7,591 nucleotides of DNA from CAZCBD01 sp964496755 (GTDB lineage Bacteria > Bacteroidota > Ignavibacteria > Ignavibacteriales > Melioribacteraceae): contig CAZCBD010000136.1 in the NCBI GenBank assembly GCA_964496755.1, forward strand, positions 1-7,591, given 5' to 3'. Below, in pieces: positions 1 to 5,980 of this stretch (its first letter is position 1; each line of letters opens with the position of its first letter). A program made the position numbers and the translations under genes. Under the pieces are notes generated by a model. The model was not told the origin of the DNA. It did not search any database and saw only the letters and a list, made by a program, of their open reading frames with translations.

Positions 1-153
1 TATTACGGGGGGATTGTCATATTCAATTTTTTCAAAATTCGGGCTTTTGTTTTTTTTGTCGAGGTAAAACATTACAAAGCCATGCAAGCCAAAAAACATT
101 AAAACCGATAATGATAAAATATAGGTAATTAAAATAATGTCGCTAATGTTCAT
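1..153 (-). CDS. Probable family-2 glycosyltransferase, N-terminal fragment (runs off left edge)
   Basis: The minus strand is open from an ATG at 153 to the window edge, giving 51 codons without a stop. Residues 5-31 form a hydrophobic membrane segment ending in FGLHGFVMFYL. A charged stretch (DKKNK, 32-36) and a sequence ending YDNPPVI follow. This resembles the start of membrane-bound GT2 enzymes of the cellulose-synthase-like type in Bacteroidota/Chlorobi, where the next residues are usually the beta-strand VTVQLPxYNE. The catalytic domain is outside the window, so donor and acceptor cannot be inferred. The start lies 4 nt after the lptE stop, so the gene is probably co-transcribed and translationally coupled; no good Shine-Dalgarno is seen. 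It could instead be an unrelated small membrane protein. The family call rests on recall of the N-terminal pattern. Confidence 0.55.
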   Translation of the reverse strand, partial: MNISDIILITYILSLSVLMFFGLHGFVMFYLDKKNKSPNFEKIEYDNPPVI

Positions 154-157
154 TTTT

Positions 158-694
158 TTACCAATTTGAGATTACTGCAAGTAAAATATCTTCACTGATT
201 TTTTTCAGAATTTCATTTGCCTTTTCATCGATTAGAGTGATTTGATTTGAAGCGGAAGTTGAATAGTTGCGTTTATCACTGAATGTGCGTTCAAATATTT
301 TTTTTCTTTTTATCAAGTCGGTATAAACAACTTTTACTGAAATGCTTATCTGACGTTGGTTTCCTGTGTTTGAATTATTTGTTACAGCTGCAATTTTGTT
401 TGAATAGCTTGTAATTGTGCATTCCAACAAAGCATCGGAGTATCCCTTTTTTGCAATTTGCAAACTATTGTCATCAATAAAATTATTAATTAATTGGTTT
501 GTTAAATATGTACTTAAAGATGGAATACCGCTGTTGCTTCGATCATTTACTGTTGGAACGGCGATGGATTTAAGATGAGGTGGAACACTTGAACCGGTAA
601 AGGAATAGCTGCAGGCATTCAAGCCGAATATTATGCTTAGAATTAATAGAAAATAGATCGATTTTAATCTTAAATTAATTGAGTCCATATTCAT
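158..694 (-). CDS. lptE: LptE-family LPS-assembly lipoprotein
   Basis: The 178-residue protein has a lipoprotein signal: a basic start, a hydrophobic core at about 13-24 and the lipobox LNAC with the lipidated cysteine at C28. It continues SYSFTGSSVPPHLKSIAVP, the typical opening of the LptE family in Bacteroidota, where the mature protein begins C-Y/S-Y-S-F followed by a proline-rich turn. A middle section with the alternating polar/hydrophobic strand ISISVKVVYTDL and a C-terminal helix (about 150-175) fit the family fold. LptE plugs and helps assemble the LptD barrel that inserts LPS into the outer leaflet of the outer membrane. Length is normal. The ATG at 694 lies inside the end of the sigma-54 activator gene (20-nt overlap) and has no visible Shine-Dalgarno, so coupling is likely; an in-frame ATG two codons later is an alternative start. 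The putative glycosyltransferase follows after 4 nt. Confidence 0.85.
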   Translation of the reverse strand: MNMDSINLRLKSIYFLLILSIIFGLNACSYSFTGSSVPPHLKSIAVPTVNDRSNSGIPSLSTYLTNQLINNFIDDNSLQIAKKGYSDALLECTITSYSNKIAAVTNNSNTGNQRQISISVKVVYTDLIKRKKIFERTFSDKRNYSTSASNQITLIDEKANEILKKISEDILLAVISNW

Positions 695-1784
695 TTAGTT
701 TTCTGTAAAGTGTTCGTTCACTAATTTTTAAAATCTGAGCAGCTTTTCGTTTGTTAAACTTTGTATATTCCAAAGCTTTTATTATTGCTTTTTTTTCCAG
801 TTCTTCCAAACTTTCAAGTTCATCATTGTTGTTAATATCATAAACTTTAGTTGATTCGTTTATGTTTTTATATGCTAACTCTTTTAATTCCATTAAGTCT
901 TTTTTAATTTCAATTAGTGCGCGATAGAGCATTTCTCTATCTAACGATTCGGGGGTTTTATTCAAATGAATCGGTAAAAATCTTTTTTCTTCCTGAGGTG
1001 ATTGAAAATTCGACAGCAATGGCAAAAAAGATTTATTATCTAATATTCCGGTTTTGCTGAGTGCCATTGCGGTTTCAATTATATTTTTTAATTCGCGAAC
1101 ATTGCCTGGCCAATGATATTGATAAAGCATATCCAATGCTTCTACGGTAATAGTTGCATTTGGTATATTATTGCGTTCGGCATAATTCCTTACAAAGTGA
1201 TTTGCCAAAAGTCCTATATCTTCGGGCCTTTCACGAAGCGGGGGTATATTTAATGTTACGGCTTTCAGTCTAAAATACAAATCTTTTCTAAATTGTCTGG
1301 CATCAACTTCTTTTTGTAAATCTTTATTTGTTGCTGCAATTATTCGAACATTTACTTTTTTTACGGTTTCACTGCCAACAGGCATAAATTCTTTGGTTTC
1401 CAAAACTCGCAGTAACTTAACTTGTGTGGTTAAAGGCATTTCGGCAATTTCATCTAAAAATAGCGTGCCATTATCGGCAATTTCAAAATACCCTTTTCTA
1501 TCTACCGAAGCTCCGGTAAATGATCCGCGCTTGTGTCCGAATAATTCACTTTCCAATAAACCTTCCGGAATAGCTCCGCAATTTACGCTTACCATTTTTT
1601 TTGTTGAACGATTGCTTGCATAATGGATTGCTTTTGCAAACACTTCTTTTCCAACGCCGCTTTCACCATAAAGCAGGACGGAAATATCCGAATCTGCAAT
1701 TTGCATTGCAATATCGACTATGTCGTGTATGGCTTTTGATTTGCCGATTATTCCGTATTTATTTTGAAATTCGTAGGCAGACAT
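675..1784 (-). CDS. Sigma-54-dependent transcriptional activator, AAA+ and Fis-type HTH, no receiver domain
   Basis: The 369-residue protein starts almost directly with the AAA+ domain (about 10-235). Visible motifs are Walker A GESGVGKE (40-47), the sigma-54 contact loop as GSFTGA (87-92, instead of the commoner GAFTGA), Walker B GTLFLDE (106-112), the arginine-finger region FRKDLYFRL (165-173) and WPGNVREL (225-232). A charged linker (about 260-325) leads to a Fis-type helix-turn-helix at about 344-366 (RKAAQILKISERTLYRKL). Such proteins use ATP hydrolysis to remodel the sigma-54 RNA polymerase closed complex. There is no N-terminal receiver, GAF or PAS domain, so the sensing mode is not evident; activity may be set by expression level or a partner protein. 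The ATG at 1784 is preceded by a weak AAAGAG. Its neighbours lptE and miaB are commonly associated with this type of regulator in Bacteroidota. Target promoters are unknown. Confidence 0.92.
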   Translation of the reverse strand: MSAYEFQNKYGIIGKSKAIHDIVDIAMQIADSDISVLLYGESGVGKEVFAKAIHYASNRSTKKMVSVNCGAIPEGLLESELFGHKRGSFTGASVDRKGYFEIADNGTLFLDEIAEMPLTTQVKLLRVLETKEFMPVGSETVKKVNVRIIAATNKDLQKEVDARQFRKDLYFRLKAVTLNIPPLRERPEDIGLLANHFVRNYAERNNIPNATITVEALDMLYQYHWPGNVRELKNIIETAMALSKTGILDNKSFLPLLSNFQSPQEEKRFLPIHLNKTPESLDREMLYRALIEIKKDLMELKELAYKNINESTKVYDINNNDELESLEELEKKAIIKALEYTKFNKRKAAQILKISERTLYRKLNEYGLN

Positions 1785-1853
1785 AATTCTCTTTAAAGTT
1801 AAACCCTAAAATATAACAAATAAAAATAAATTTCAGCCCTATTTATGTGCGAA

Positions 1854-2576
1854 TCATTTATTTCGTACTACTCTGCCGTTAATTTTAAAATCACGATTTA
1901 TTTTTTGCAAAACGGTGCGTGCTTCATTTTCAGTTTCAAATTTTCCTACGGTAACTACATTTAATATGCTGCCGGCAATTTCCTTTTTTGAAATACGTGT
2001 TTTTAAGTTGGTCCTTTCAAATCGTTTTTTTAATCTGAGGGCATAATTATAATTTAAAAAAGCTCCGGCTTGAATTGTAAAATTCCGATTATCTGAATTA
2101 GATAGTTCAGTTTTATTTTTAACAATAACTCTTTTGTCGAGATATTTACTTGGAGGAATATTGCGTTCGGCAATTTTAATGTAATGAGATTTCGGATATT
2201 CCTTTTTTAATTTTGTTAAATATTCGTTAGCTCTTTTGTAATAGCCTAGTGCATAGTAGTAACTGAAAATACGGAATACGGCGGCATCGGCAAATTGGCT
2301 TTGTGGATATTTCAAATAAAGGTCGGTATATTTTTTTAGTGCAACTTCGCCGGTTTCGGTTAAAACAGCGTCCAAAAAAATTAAATTCGGAGAATTTTTG
2401 TTTTTTGTTTTTAATATTTTCAATTGAGATTTTACTTCTTCAATTTTGCCCGCTTCAATTTTTTTTAGTTGCGGTATAATATTAATATCCTGTGAATAAA
2501 GGCTGAAAATATTTAAACATAAAATAATCTGAATTTGAAATAACAATTTTAGTTTTGCTTTGCCTTTATTTTTCAA
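1854..2576 (-). CDS. Secreted TPR-like and SPOR-domain protein
   Basis: The 240-residue protein has a signal peptide (basic residues 2-11, hydrophobic core 12-26, likely cleavage near SLYSQ at 25-29), so it should be periplasmic or envelope-associated. Residues about 35-135 look like helical tetratricopeptide-type repeats (ALKKYTDLYLKYPQSQFADA, then YYKRANEYLTKLKKEYPKS), similar to the YbgF/BamD kind. Residues about 165-237 form a SPOR domain: FTIQAGAF, then ALRLKKRFE, then VVTVGKFETENEARTVLQKI. SPOR domains bind denuded glycan strands of peptidoglycan, often at division sites. The start codon is TTG: the codon directly upstream is TAA, no internal ATG exists, and GGAG lies 8 nt upstream. It sits 33 nt after miaB and 69 nt before the sigma-54 activator, probably in one transcript. 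The exact role is unknown. Confidence 0.85.
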   Translation of the reverse strand: MKNKGKAKLKLLFQIQIILCLNIFSLYSQDINIIPQLKKIEAGKIEEVKSQLKILKTKNKNSPNLIFLDAVLTETGEVALKKYTDLYLKYPQSQFADAAVFRIFSYYYALGYYKRANEYLTKLKKEYPKSHYIKIAERNIPPSKYLDKRVIVKNKTELSNSDNRNFTIQAGAFLNYNYALRLKKRFERTNLKTRISKKEIAGSILNVVTVGKFETENEARTVLQKINRDFKINGRVVRNK

Positions 2577-2584
2577 TTAAACAA

Positions 2585-2588
2585 CTCC
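2585..2588 (-). promoter_or_regulatory. Shine-Dalgarno GGAG deciding a TTG start
   Basis: On the minus strand GGAG stands 8 nt before the TTG at 2576. With the in-frame TAA immediately 5' of the TTG, this fixes the start of the SPOR-domain protein. It is one of the clearer ribosome-binding sites in the minus-strand cluster. Confidence 0.7.
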
Positions 2589-2609
2589 GTTCAAATTTGT
2601 GGTTTAAAA

Positions 2610-3917
2610 TTATACCAATTTACCAATTAAAGTTGCAGAAGTTGATTTTGTGATTTGCACATCAACATAATCGCCGATTTTAATATCCTGATTTCCTTCA
2701 AAAACCACAACTTTATTTTCATCATTTTTGCCGGAAAGTTGCTCATCTGATTTTTTACTAAAACCTTCCACAAGTACATTTGTAATTTTTCCGATTAATG
2801 CTTCATTTATTTCGGCAGAAATTTTTTGTTGCAGATCAATAATTTCATTAAGTCTTTTAACCTTCACTTCTTCGGGAACGTCATCGTTCATTTTAAAAGC
2901 CTTTGTTCCTTCTCTGGGTGAATACTTAAACATATAAGCGCCATCGTAGCGAACTTGTTTCATTAAATCCAAAGTAGCTTTGTGATCTTTTTCAGTTTCG
3001 GTTGGAAAACCGGCAATAATATCCGTAGTAAAACTTACACCGGGAATGATTTTTTTTGCTCTTTCAACCAAGTTCAAATATTCTTTTGCGGTATATGTTC
3101 GGTTCATTTTTTCTAAGATTGCCGATGAACCCGATTGTACCGGTAAGTGAATATAATTGCAAATGTTTTCGGTTTCGGCAATTGTATAAAGTAATTTGTC
3201 GCTTAAATCTTTAGGATGCGATGTTGCAAAGCGCAATCGAACATCGGGTGCAACTTTTGCACATTCTGCAAGCATGTCTGCAAAGTCATTATTATTTGAA
3301 TTATACGAATTTACATTTTGGCCCAAATAAGTGATTTCTCTAAAACCTCTTTCGGATAATTTTTGAGTTTCTTCAACAATCAAATTCAAATCTCTGCTGC
3401 GTTCACGGCCACGGGTATATGGAACAACACAATATGTGCAAAAATTATTGCAGCCGCGCATGATTGGAATCCAAGCTAAAATTCCTTCTTCGCGATATGG
3501 AATTATATCATCGTATGTTTCGGTGCGCGAAAGTTTTACGCCGATACCTTTTGAACCGCTTCGTGCTTCTTCTATATATTGGGGAAGTTTTCTATATTCA
3601 TCGGGCCCAACAACTAAATCGACAACTTTTTCTTTTTCAATTAATTTTTCGCGTAATCTTTCAGCCATGCAACCTATTATTCCGATAACTTTTTTTGTAT
3701 CGGTGGTTTTGTATTTTTTAAAATTTCCCAATCGACCGTAAATTCGTTGCTCGGCATTTTCGCGGATGCTGCAAGTATTCATTAAAATTACATCTGCATT
3801 TTCCTGACTATCCGTAATTGAATAACCACTATTTATTAAAATTCCTTTTACTATTTCAGTGTCGGAAAGATTCATCTGACAGCCGTATGTTTCAATATAT
3901 ACTTTTGGTTTGTTCAT
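2610..3917 (-). CDS. miaB: tRNA-2-methylthio-N6-dimethylallyladenosine synthase MiaB
   Basis: This 435-residue radical-SAM methylthiotransferase converts i6A37 to ms2i6A37 in tRNAs that read codons beginning with U, improving codon-anticodon stability. The N-terminal methylthiotransferase domain carries the three cysteines of the auxiliary [4Fe-4S] cluster: C13 in YIETYGCQMN, C49 in MNTCSIRENAEQR and C83 in IGCMAER. The radical-SAM cluster motif CxxxCxxC is C156-C160-C163 (MRGCNNFCTYCVVPYTRGRE). The conserved LGQNVNSY at about 198-205 and the LPVQSGS patch are also present. The C-terminal TRAM domain (about 372-435) binds RNA. Length and motif order match MiaB rather than RimO or MtaB. The ATG at 3917 is preceded by AAAGG about 6 nt upstream. 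It is the first gene of the minus-strand cluster and diverges from rpiA across a 592-nt gap. Confidence 0.97.
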   Translation of the reverse strand: MNKPKVYIETYGCQMNLSDTEIVKGILINSGYSITDSQENADVILMNTCSIRENAEQRIYGRLGNFKKYKTTDTKKVIGIIGCMAERLREKLIEKEKVVDLVVGPDEYRKLPQYIEEARSGSKGIGVKLSRTETYDDIIPYREEGILAWIPIMRGCNNFCTYCVVPYTRGRERSRDLNLIVEETQKLSERGFREITYLGQNVNSYNSNNNDFADMLAECAKVAPDVRLRFATSHPKDLSDKLLYTIAETENICNYIHLPVQSGSSAILEKMNRTYTAKEYLNLVERAKKIIPGVSFTTDIIAGFPTETEKDHKATLDLMKQVRYDGAYMFKYSPREGTKAFKMNDDVPEEVKVKRLNEIIDLQQKISAEINEALIGKITNVLVEGFSKKSDEQLSGKNDENKVVVFEGNQDIKIGDYVDVQITKSTSATLIGKLV

Positions 3918-4037
3918 TCTTTACCTTTCGTGAAAACTATCTATATATTATATATGTAAAAATTTAATCCCAAAATTTACCATTTATTTTTTAGTTGGAC
4001 AAATTCCAACTTTTTTAGAATAAGAGTTTATTGGAGG

Positions 4038-4066
4038 CAAAGGTATTCTGAACGAACCTGTTCCAA
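4038..4066 (-). promoter_or_regulatory. Candidate Bacteroidetes-type promoter for the miaB cluster
   Basis: Read on the minus strand, TACCTTTG (4045-4038) matches the TAnnTTTG -7 consensus, and a TTG (4066-4064) lies 18 nt upstream, slightly shorter than the usual 19-20. The predicted leader to miaB would be about 110 nt. Chance matches are frequent in AT-rich DNA, so this is only a candidate. Confidence 0.3.
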
Positions 4067-4100
4067 TTCATCGGTATTTGAGCATGCTTGGTGTATTCAG

Positions 4101-4143
4101 CATACTGAGCCTGTCGAAATCATACTGAGCCTGTCGAAGTATG
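4101..4143. repeat. Tandem REP-like repeat, ACTGAGC-CT-GTCGAA type, two copies
   Basis: The 18-nt unit CATACTGAGCCTGTCGAA occurs exactly twice, at 4101-4118 and 4121-4138, with a 20-nt period. The second copy forms a hairpin: CATACT (4121-4126) pairs with AGTATG (4138-4143) around an 11-nt loop. The ACTGAGC/GTCGAA core is a pattern I recall from dispersed intergenic repeats in Bacteroidota and relatives. An inverted, diverged copy lies about 50 nt downstream (4188-4215). Confidence 0.7.
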
Positions 4144-4187
4144 CGGGGGCAAGAGTTCAAAAACAAATTACCTTTTTTGTATTTGTT

Positions 4188-4215
4188 TTCACGCTTCGAC
4201 TACGCTCAGTGTGAA
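4188..4215. repeat. Inverted partner of the REP-like repeat, with hairpin
   Basis: TTCGACTACGCTCAGTGTGA (4195-4214) is the diverged reverse complement of the unit at 4120-4138: GTCGAA and ACTGAGC are both kept in inverted order. Locally, TTCACGCT (4188-4195) pairs with AGTGTGAA (4208-4215), an 8-bp stem with one G-U pair and a 12-nt loop. Head-to-head hairpins of this kind resemble BIME-type units mobilised by RAYT transposases. No transposase is present in the window, so this would be a non-autonomous copy. Confidence 0.6.
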
Positions 4216-4223
4216 GATGGTGC

Positions 4224-4263
4224 TGTTGTTCAGTGTGAAAGTGTGCATTGTTGTTCAGTGTGA
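4224..4263. repeat. Short direct repeat derived from the REP end
   Basis: TGTTGTTCAGTGTGA occurs at 4224-4238 and 4249-4263, a perfect 15-nt direct repeat 25 nt apart. Its TCAGTGTGA half equals the end of the REP-like hairpin (4206-4214), and a shorter TCAGTGAAA appears at 4270-4278. The tract looks like slippage or partial duplication of the repeat end. Confidence 0.55.
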
Positions 4264-4465
4264 GGAAGTTCAGTGAAAGGAATAATAAAACCAACAGTTT
4301 AATCTTTTAATATTGAAAAAATAAACTGCTAAATTGAATGAAACAAACTCTTTTATTTATAAGATCAAAACACCATTAAATTTTTTTTCGTAGAAAAACG
4401 TGCTTACAATTATAAATCAAAAAACATTTTTCAAAATCAATAGTGCGAATAAAATTTAATTTAAT

Positions 4466-4473
4466 TAGTTTTG
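4466..4473 (+). promoter_or_regulatory. Candidate -7 element for rpiA
   Basis: TAGTTTTG matches the Bacteroidetes TAnnTTTG -7 element and would give a leader of about 30 nt to rpiA. No TTG is found at the expected -33 spacing, so support is weak. The rest of 4280-4509 is AT-rich with no other gene or structure that I can see. Confidence 0.3.
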
Positions 4474-4509
4474 ATAAAGCGAAAATCCAAAAATGAAAGA
4501 GAGAAATAA

Positions 4510-5187
4510 ATGAGCGAATTTAAAAAACTTGCTGCCGAAAAAGCGGTTGATTATATAAAATCGGGGATGATAATAGGGCTTGGTACCGGTTCGACCACAT
4601 ATTTTGCACTGCTTAAAATTTCCGAACTTTTAAAAAGCGGCGGTTTAATAAATATTAAAGGTATTCCAAGCTCAACTCAAACCGAAAATCAGGCAAAGGA
4701 GTTAAATATTCCGTTAACTAATTTAAAAGAGAATCCTGTTATTGATTTAACCATTGATGGTGCAGATGAAATTGATGCCGATTTAAATCTGATTAAAGGC
4801 GGCGGGGGTGCATTGCTTCGCGAAAAAATTATAGCACAAGCTTCACGAAAAGAAATTATTATTGCCGATGATTCTAAGTTTTCCGATAAGCTTGGCACTA
4901 AATGGGCGGTGCCTATTGAAGTAATTGAATTTGCAGTTGAATCGGAAATTAAATTTTTAGAATCGATTGGATCTACAGTAAAACCAAGAATTTCCGATAA
5001 TACAATTTTCAAAACAGATGAAGGCAACGTAATTTTAGATGCTGATTTCGGAACCATCAATTCGCCGGTTGAACTTGCTCTTAAGCTTGAAAGAAGAGCG
5101 GGCATTGTTGAACACGGACTTTTTATTAATTTGGCCGATATTGTTATTATTGCAGGAAAAGAAGGAATTAGAGTTCATAACAAATAA
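4510..5187 (+). CDS. rpiA: Ribose-5-phosphate isomerase A
   Basis: The 225-residue cytoplasmic enzyme interconverts ribose-5-phosphate and ribulose-5-phosphate in the non-oxidative pentose phosphate pathway. Visible family motifs are the phosphate-binding GLGTGSTT (23-30), SSTQTENQA (54-62), DGADE (83-87), and KGGGGALLREK (96-106), which contains the catalytic glutamate E105 (counterpart of E103 in E. coli RpiA) and K96. IADDSK (118-123) and the closing GIRVHNK are also family-like. Length is normal for RpiA (about 220-230). The ATG at 4510 is preceded by AAAGAGAG at 4497-4504. A six-codon ORF (ATG 4493) ends in a TGA overlapping this ATG; it is probably a coincidence. The gene stands alone: no coding neighbour follows for several hundred bases, and miaB diverges upstream. 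Confidence 0.97.
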   Translation: MSEFKKLAAEKAVDYIKSGMIIGLGTGSTTYFALLKISELLKSGGLINIKGIPSSTQTENQAKELNIPLTNLKENPVIDLTIDGADEIDADLNLIKGGGGALLREKIIAQASRKEIIIADDSKFSDKLGTKWAVPIEVIEFAVESEIKFLESIGSTVKPRISDNTIFKTDEGNVILDADFGTINSPVELALKLERRAGIVEHGLFINLADIVIIAGKEGIRVHNK

Positions 5188-5357
5188 GGTGTTTTTTTTT
5201 GCATTATTAAAATTATTTTTTTTCCGTACCTTAAAATATTGAATGCCATTTATTTTAAATTTGAAAAATTATTTGGCTTTTAAATGATAAATCAGTATTA
5301 TATTTTATTAAAAAAATTTTGACCTGTTCTATATTTTTATGTTTTTAATTTCTAAAT

Positions 5358-5373
5358 CAACTATCGATAGTTG
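5358..5373. promoter_or_regulatory. Perfect 16-bp palindrome, possible operator
   Basis: CAACTATCGATAGTTG is identical to its reverse complement with no spacer. This fits a dimeric DNA-binding protein site. It lies 31 nt before the 5405 ORF. No regulator gene is adjacent, and function is inferred only from symmetry. Confidence 0.35.
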
Positions 5374-5404
5374 TTATTACAGTCTTTTACGTATTTGGAG
5401 ATGA

Positions 5405-5617
5405 ATGTTTTTAAGATTTAAGTTGAATATTATGATTAGAAAATGGGCAAATATATTTACTGCAATTGCTTTCCCAATGCCTTGGAAATTTGCTTTAGAA
5501 TGTAGTGGTATTCATGAAACCATTAATTTTATTGATAAATATGGTTGCCCCGTGTTTTTTAATTCTGAATTTATAAATAGATTTTTCAAATTTACTTTAG
5601 CAAGTAAATTTTATTAA
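5405..5617 (+). CDS. Doubtful 70-residue ORF, possibly a remnant
   Basis: A 70-codon ORF starts at ATG 5405 with GGAG at 5397-5400, only 4 nt upstream; a second in-frame ATG is at 5432 (residue 10). The product is very rich in Phe and contains WANIFTAIAFPMPWKFALE (about 14-32). This faintly recalls small proteins with a FTAxAFAEAGEFETA-like helix that I have seen in Chlorobi and Deltaproteobacteria. If so, the copy is degraded, since the acidic residues are replaced by PMPWK. No domain is recognised. The ORF ends inside a 10-bp hairpin. It may be a small gene, a decayed one or chance. Confidence 0.3.
   Translation: MFLRFKLNIMIRKWANIFTAIAFPMPWKFALECSGIHETINFIDKYGCPVFFNSEFINRFFKFTLASKFY
5588..5611. 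other. Perfect 10-bp stem-loop with a TAGC tetraloop
   Basis: AAATTTACTT (5588-5597) and AAGTAAATTT (5602-5611) are exact reverse complements around TAGC. The hairpin covers the last codons of the 5405 ORF. Its stem is nearly all A/T, so thermal stability is modest. It could be part of a transcript end together with the next hairpin. Confidence 0.5.
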
Positions 5618-5624
5618 ATAAATG

Positions 5625-5667
5625 CGTGATAGAAATTTTGAGCTTTATCACGTTAAAATATTTTTTT
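5625..5667 (+). terminator. Weak terminator-like hairpin with T-run
   Basis: CGTGATA (5625-5631) pairs exactly with TATCACG (5646-5652) around a 14-nt loop. A run of seven T follows at 5661-5667, 8 nt after the stem. The stem is weak and the T-run displaced, so it is at best a poor intrinsic terminator. It lies downstream of the preceding hairpin and before the surface-gene promoter, where a transcript end would be expected. Confidence 0.35.
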
Positions 5668-5813
5668 GTTTGTATATTGTTTTTACTGTAATCTTGTTTA
5701 TTGATTTTATTCTTGCTTTTTTGTTAAAGTTTTTAAGTAGAAAGTAAGGTTTAAGATTATAGAAATAAAGTTGTTAAATAATCATTAAATTTTAAACTTT
5801 AATAAAATATATA

Positions 5814-5844
5814 TTGACAACATATAAACAAATTTATATTTTTG
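5814..5844 (+). promoter_or_regulatory. Bacteroidetes-type promoter for the surface-protein gene
   Basis: TTGACA at 5814-5819 supplies the -33 TTG. TATTTTTG at 5837-5844 exactly matches TAnnTTTG, with 20 nt between TTG and TA, the family-typical spacing. An overlapping sigma-70-like reading (TTGACA, 15-17 nt, TATATT or TATTTT) is also possible. Transcription would start near 5851, giving a leader of about 255 nt before the large gene. Confidence 0.55.
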
Positions 5845-5980
5845 ATTTGATACTATGGTTTTTTATACATTAGGTGTACTATATATATGCATATTACAGA
5901 AATTGCAGAACATATAACTTTAATTAAATACAAGCTCGGGTAGTAAAGTGCGAAATTTTTATAATAATCAAATGGAGACA

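Noticed and set aside
4101..4263. Repeats considered as a CRISPR array
   Set aside because: Units are 15-18 nt, with 2-nt or 10-nt gaps and an inverted copy. There are no uniform spacers and no cas genes.
3918..4509. Sigma-54 (-24/-12) promoter for genes next to the activator
   Set aside because: Reading by eye, I found no TGGCAC-N5-TTGC match in the intergenic regions of this window; a weight-matrix scan would be the decisive test.
4689..5105. 138-codon minus-strand ORF opposite rpiA
   Set aside because: It is fully antisense to rpiA, whose family motifs are intact, and the translated product is low in recognisable structure; it is a shadow frame.
5186..5232. Intrinsic terminator after rpiA
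   Set aside because: AAGGT and ACCTT could pair, but only over 5 bp with a 37-nt loop. The T-runs lie inside the loop rather than after the stem, so termination is not supported.
5887..5943. 18-codon ORF (ATG 5887 to TAG 5943) in the surface-gene leader
   Set aside because: There is no Shine-Dalgarno and no conserved feature, and its length is expected by chance in this AT-rich DNA.
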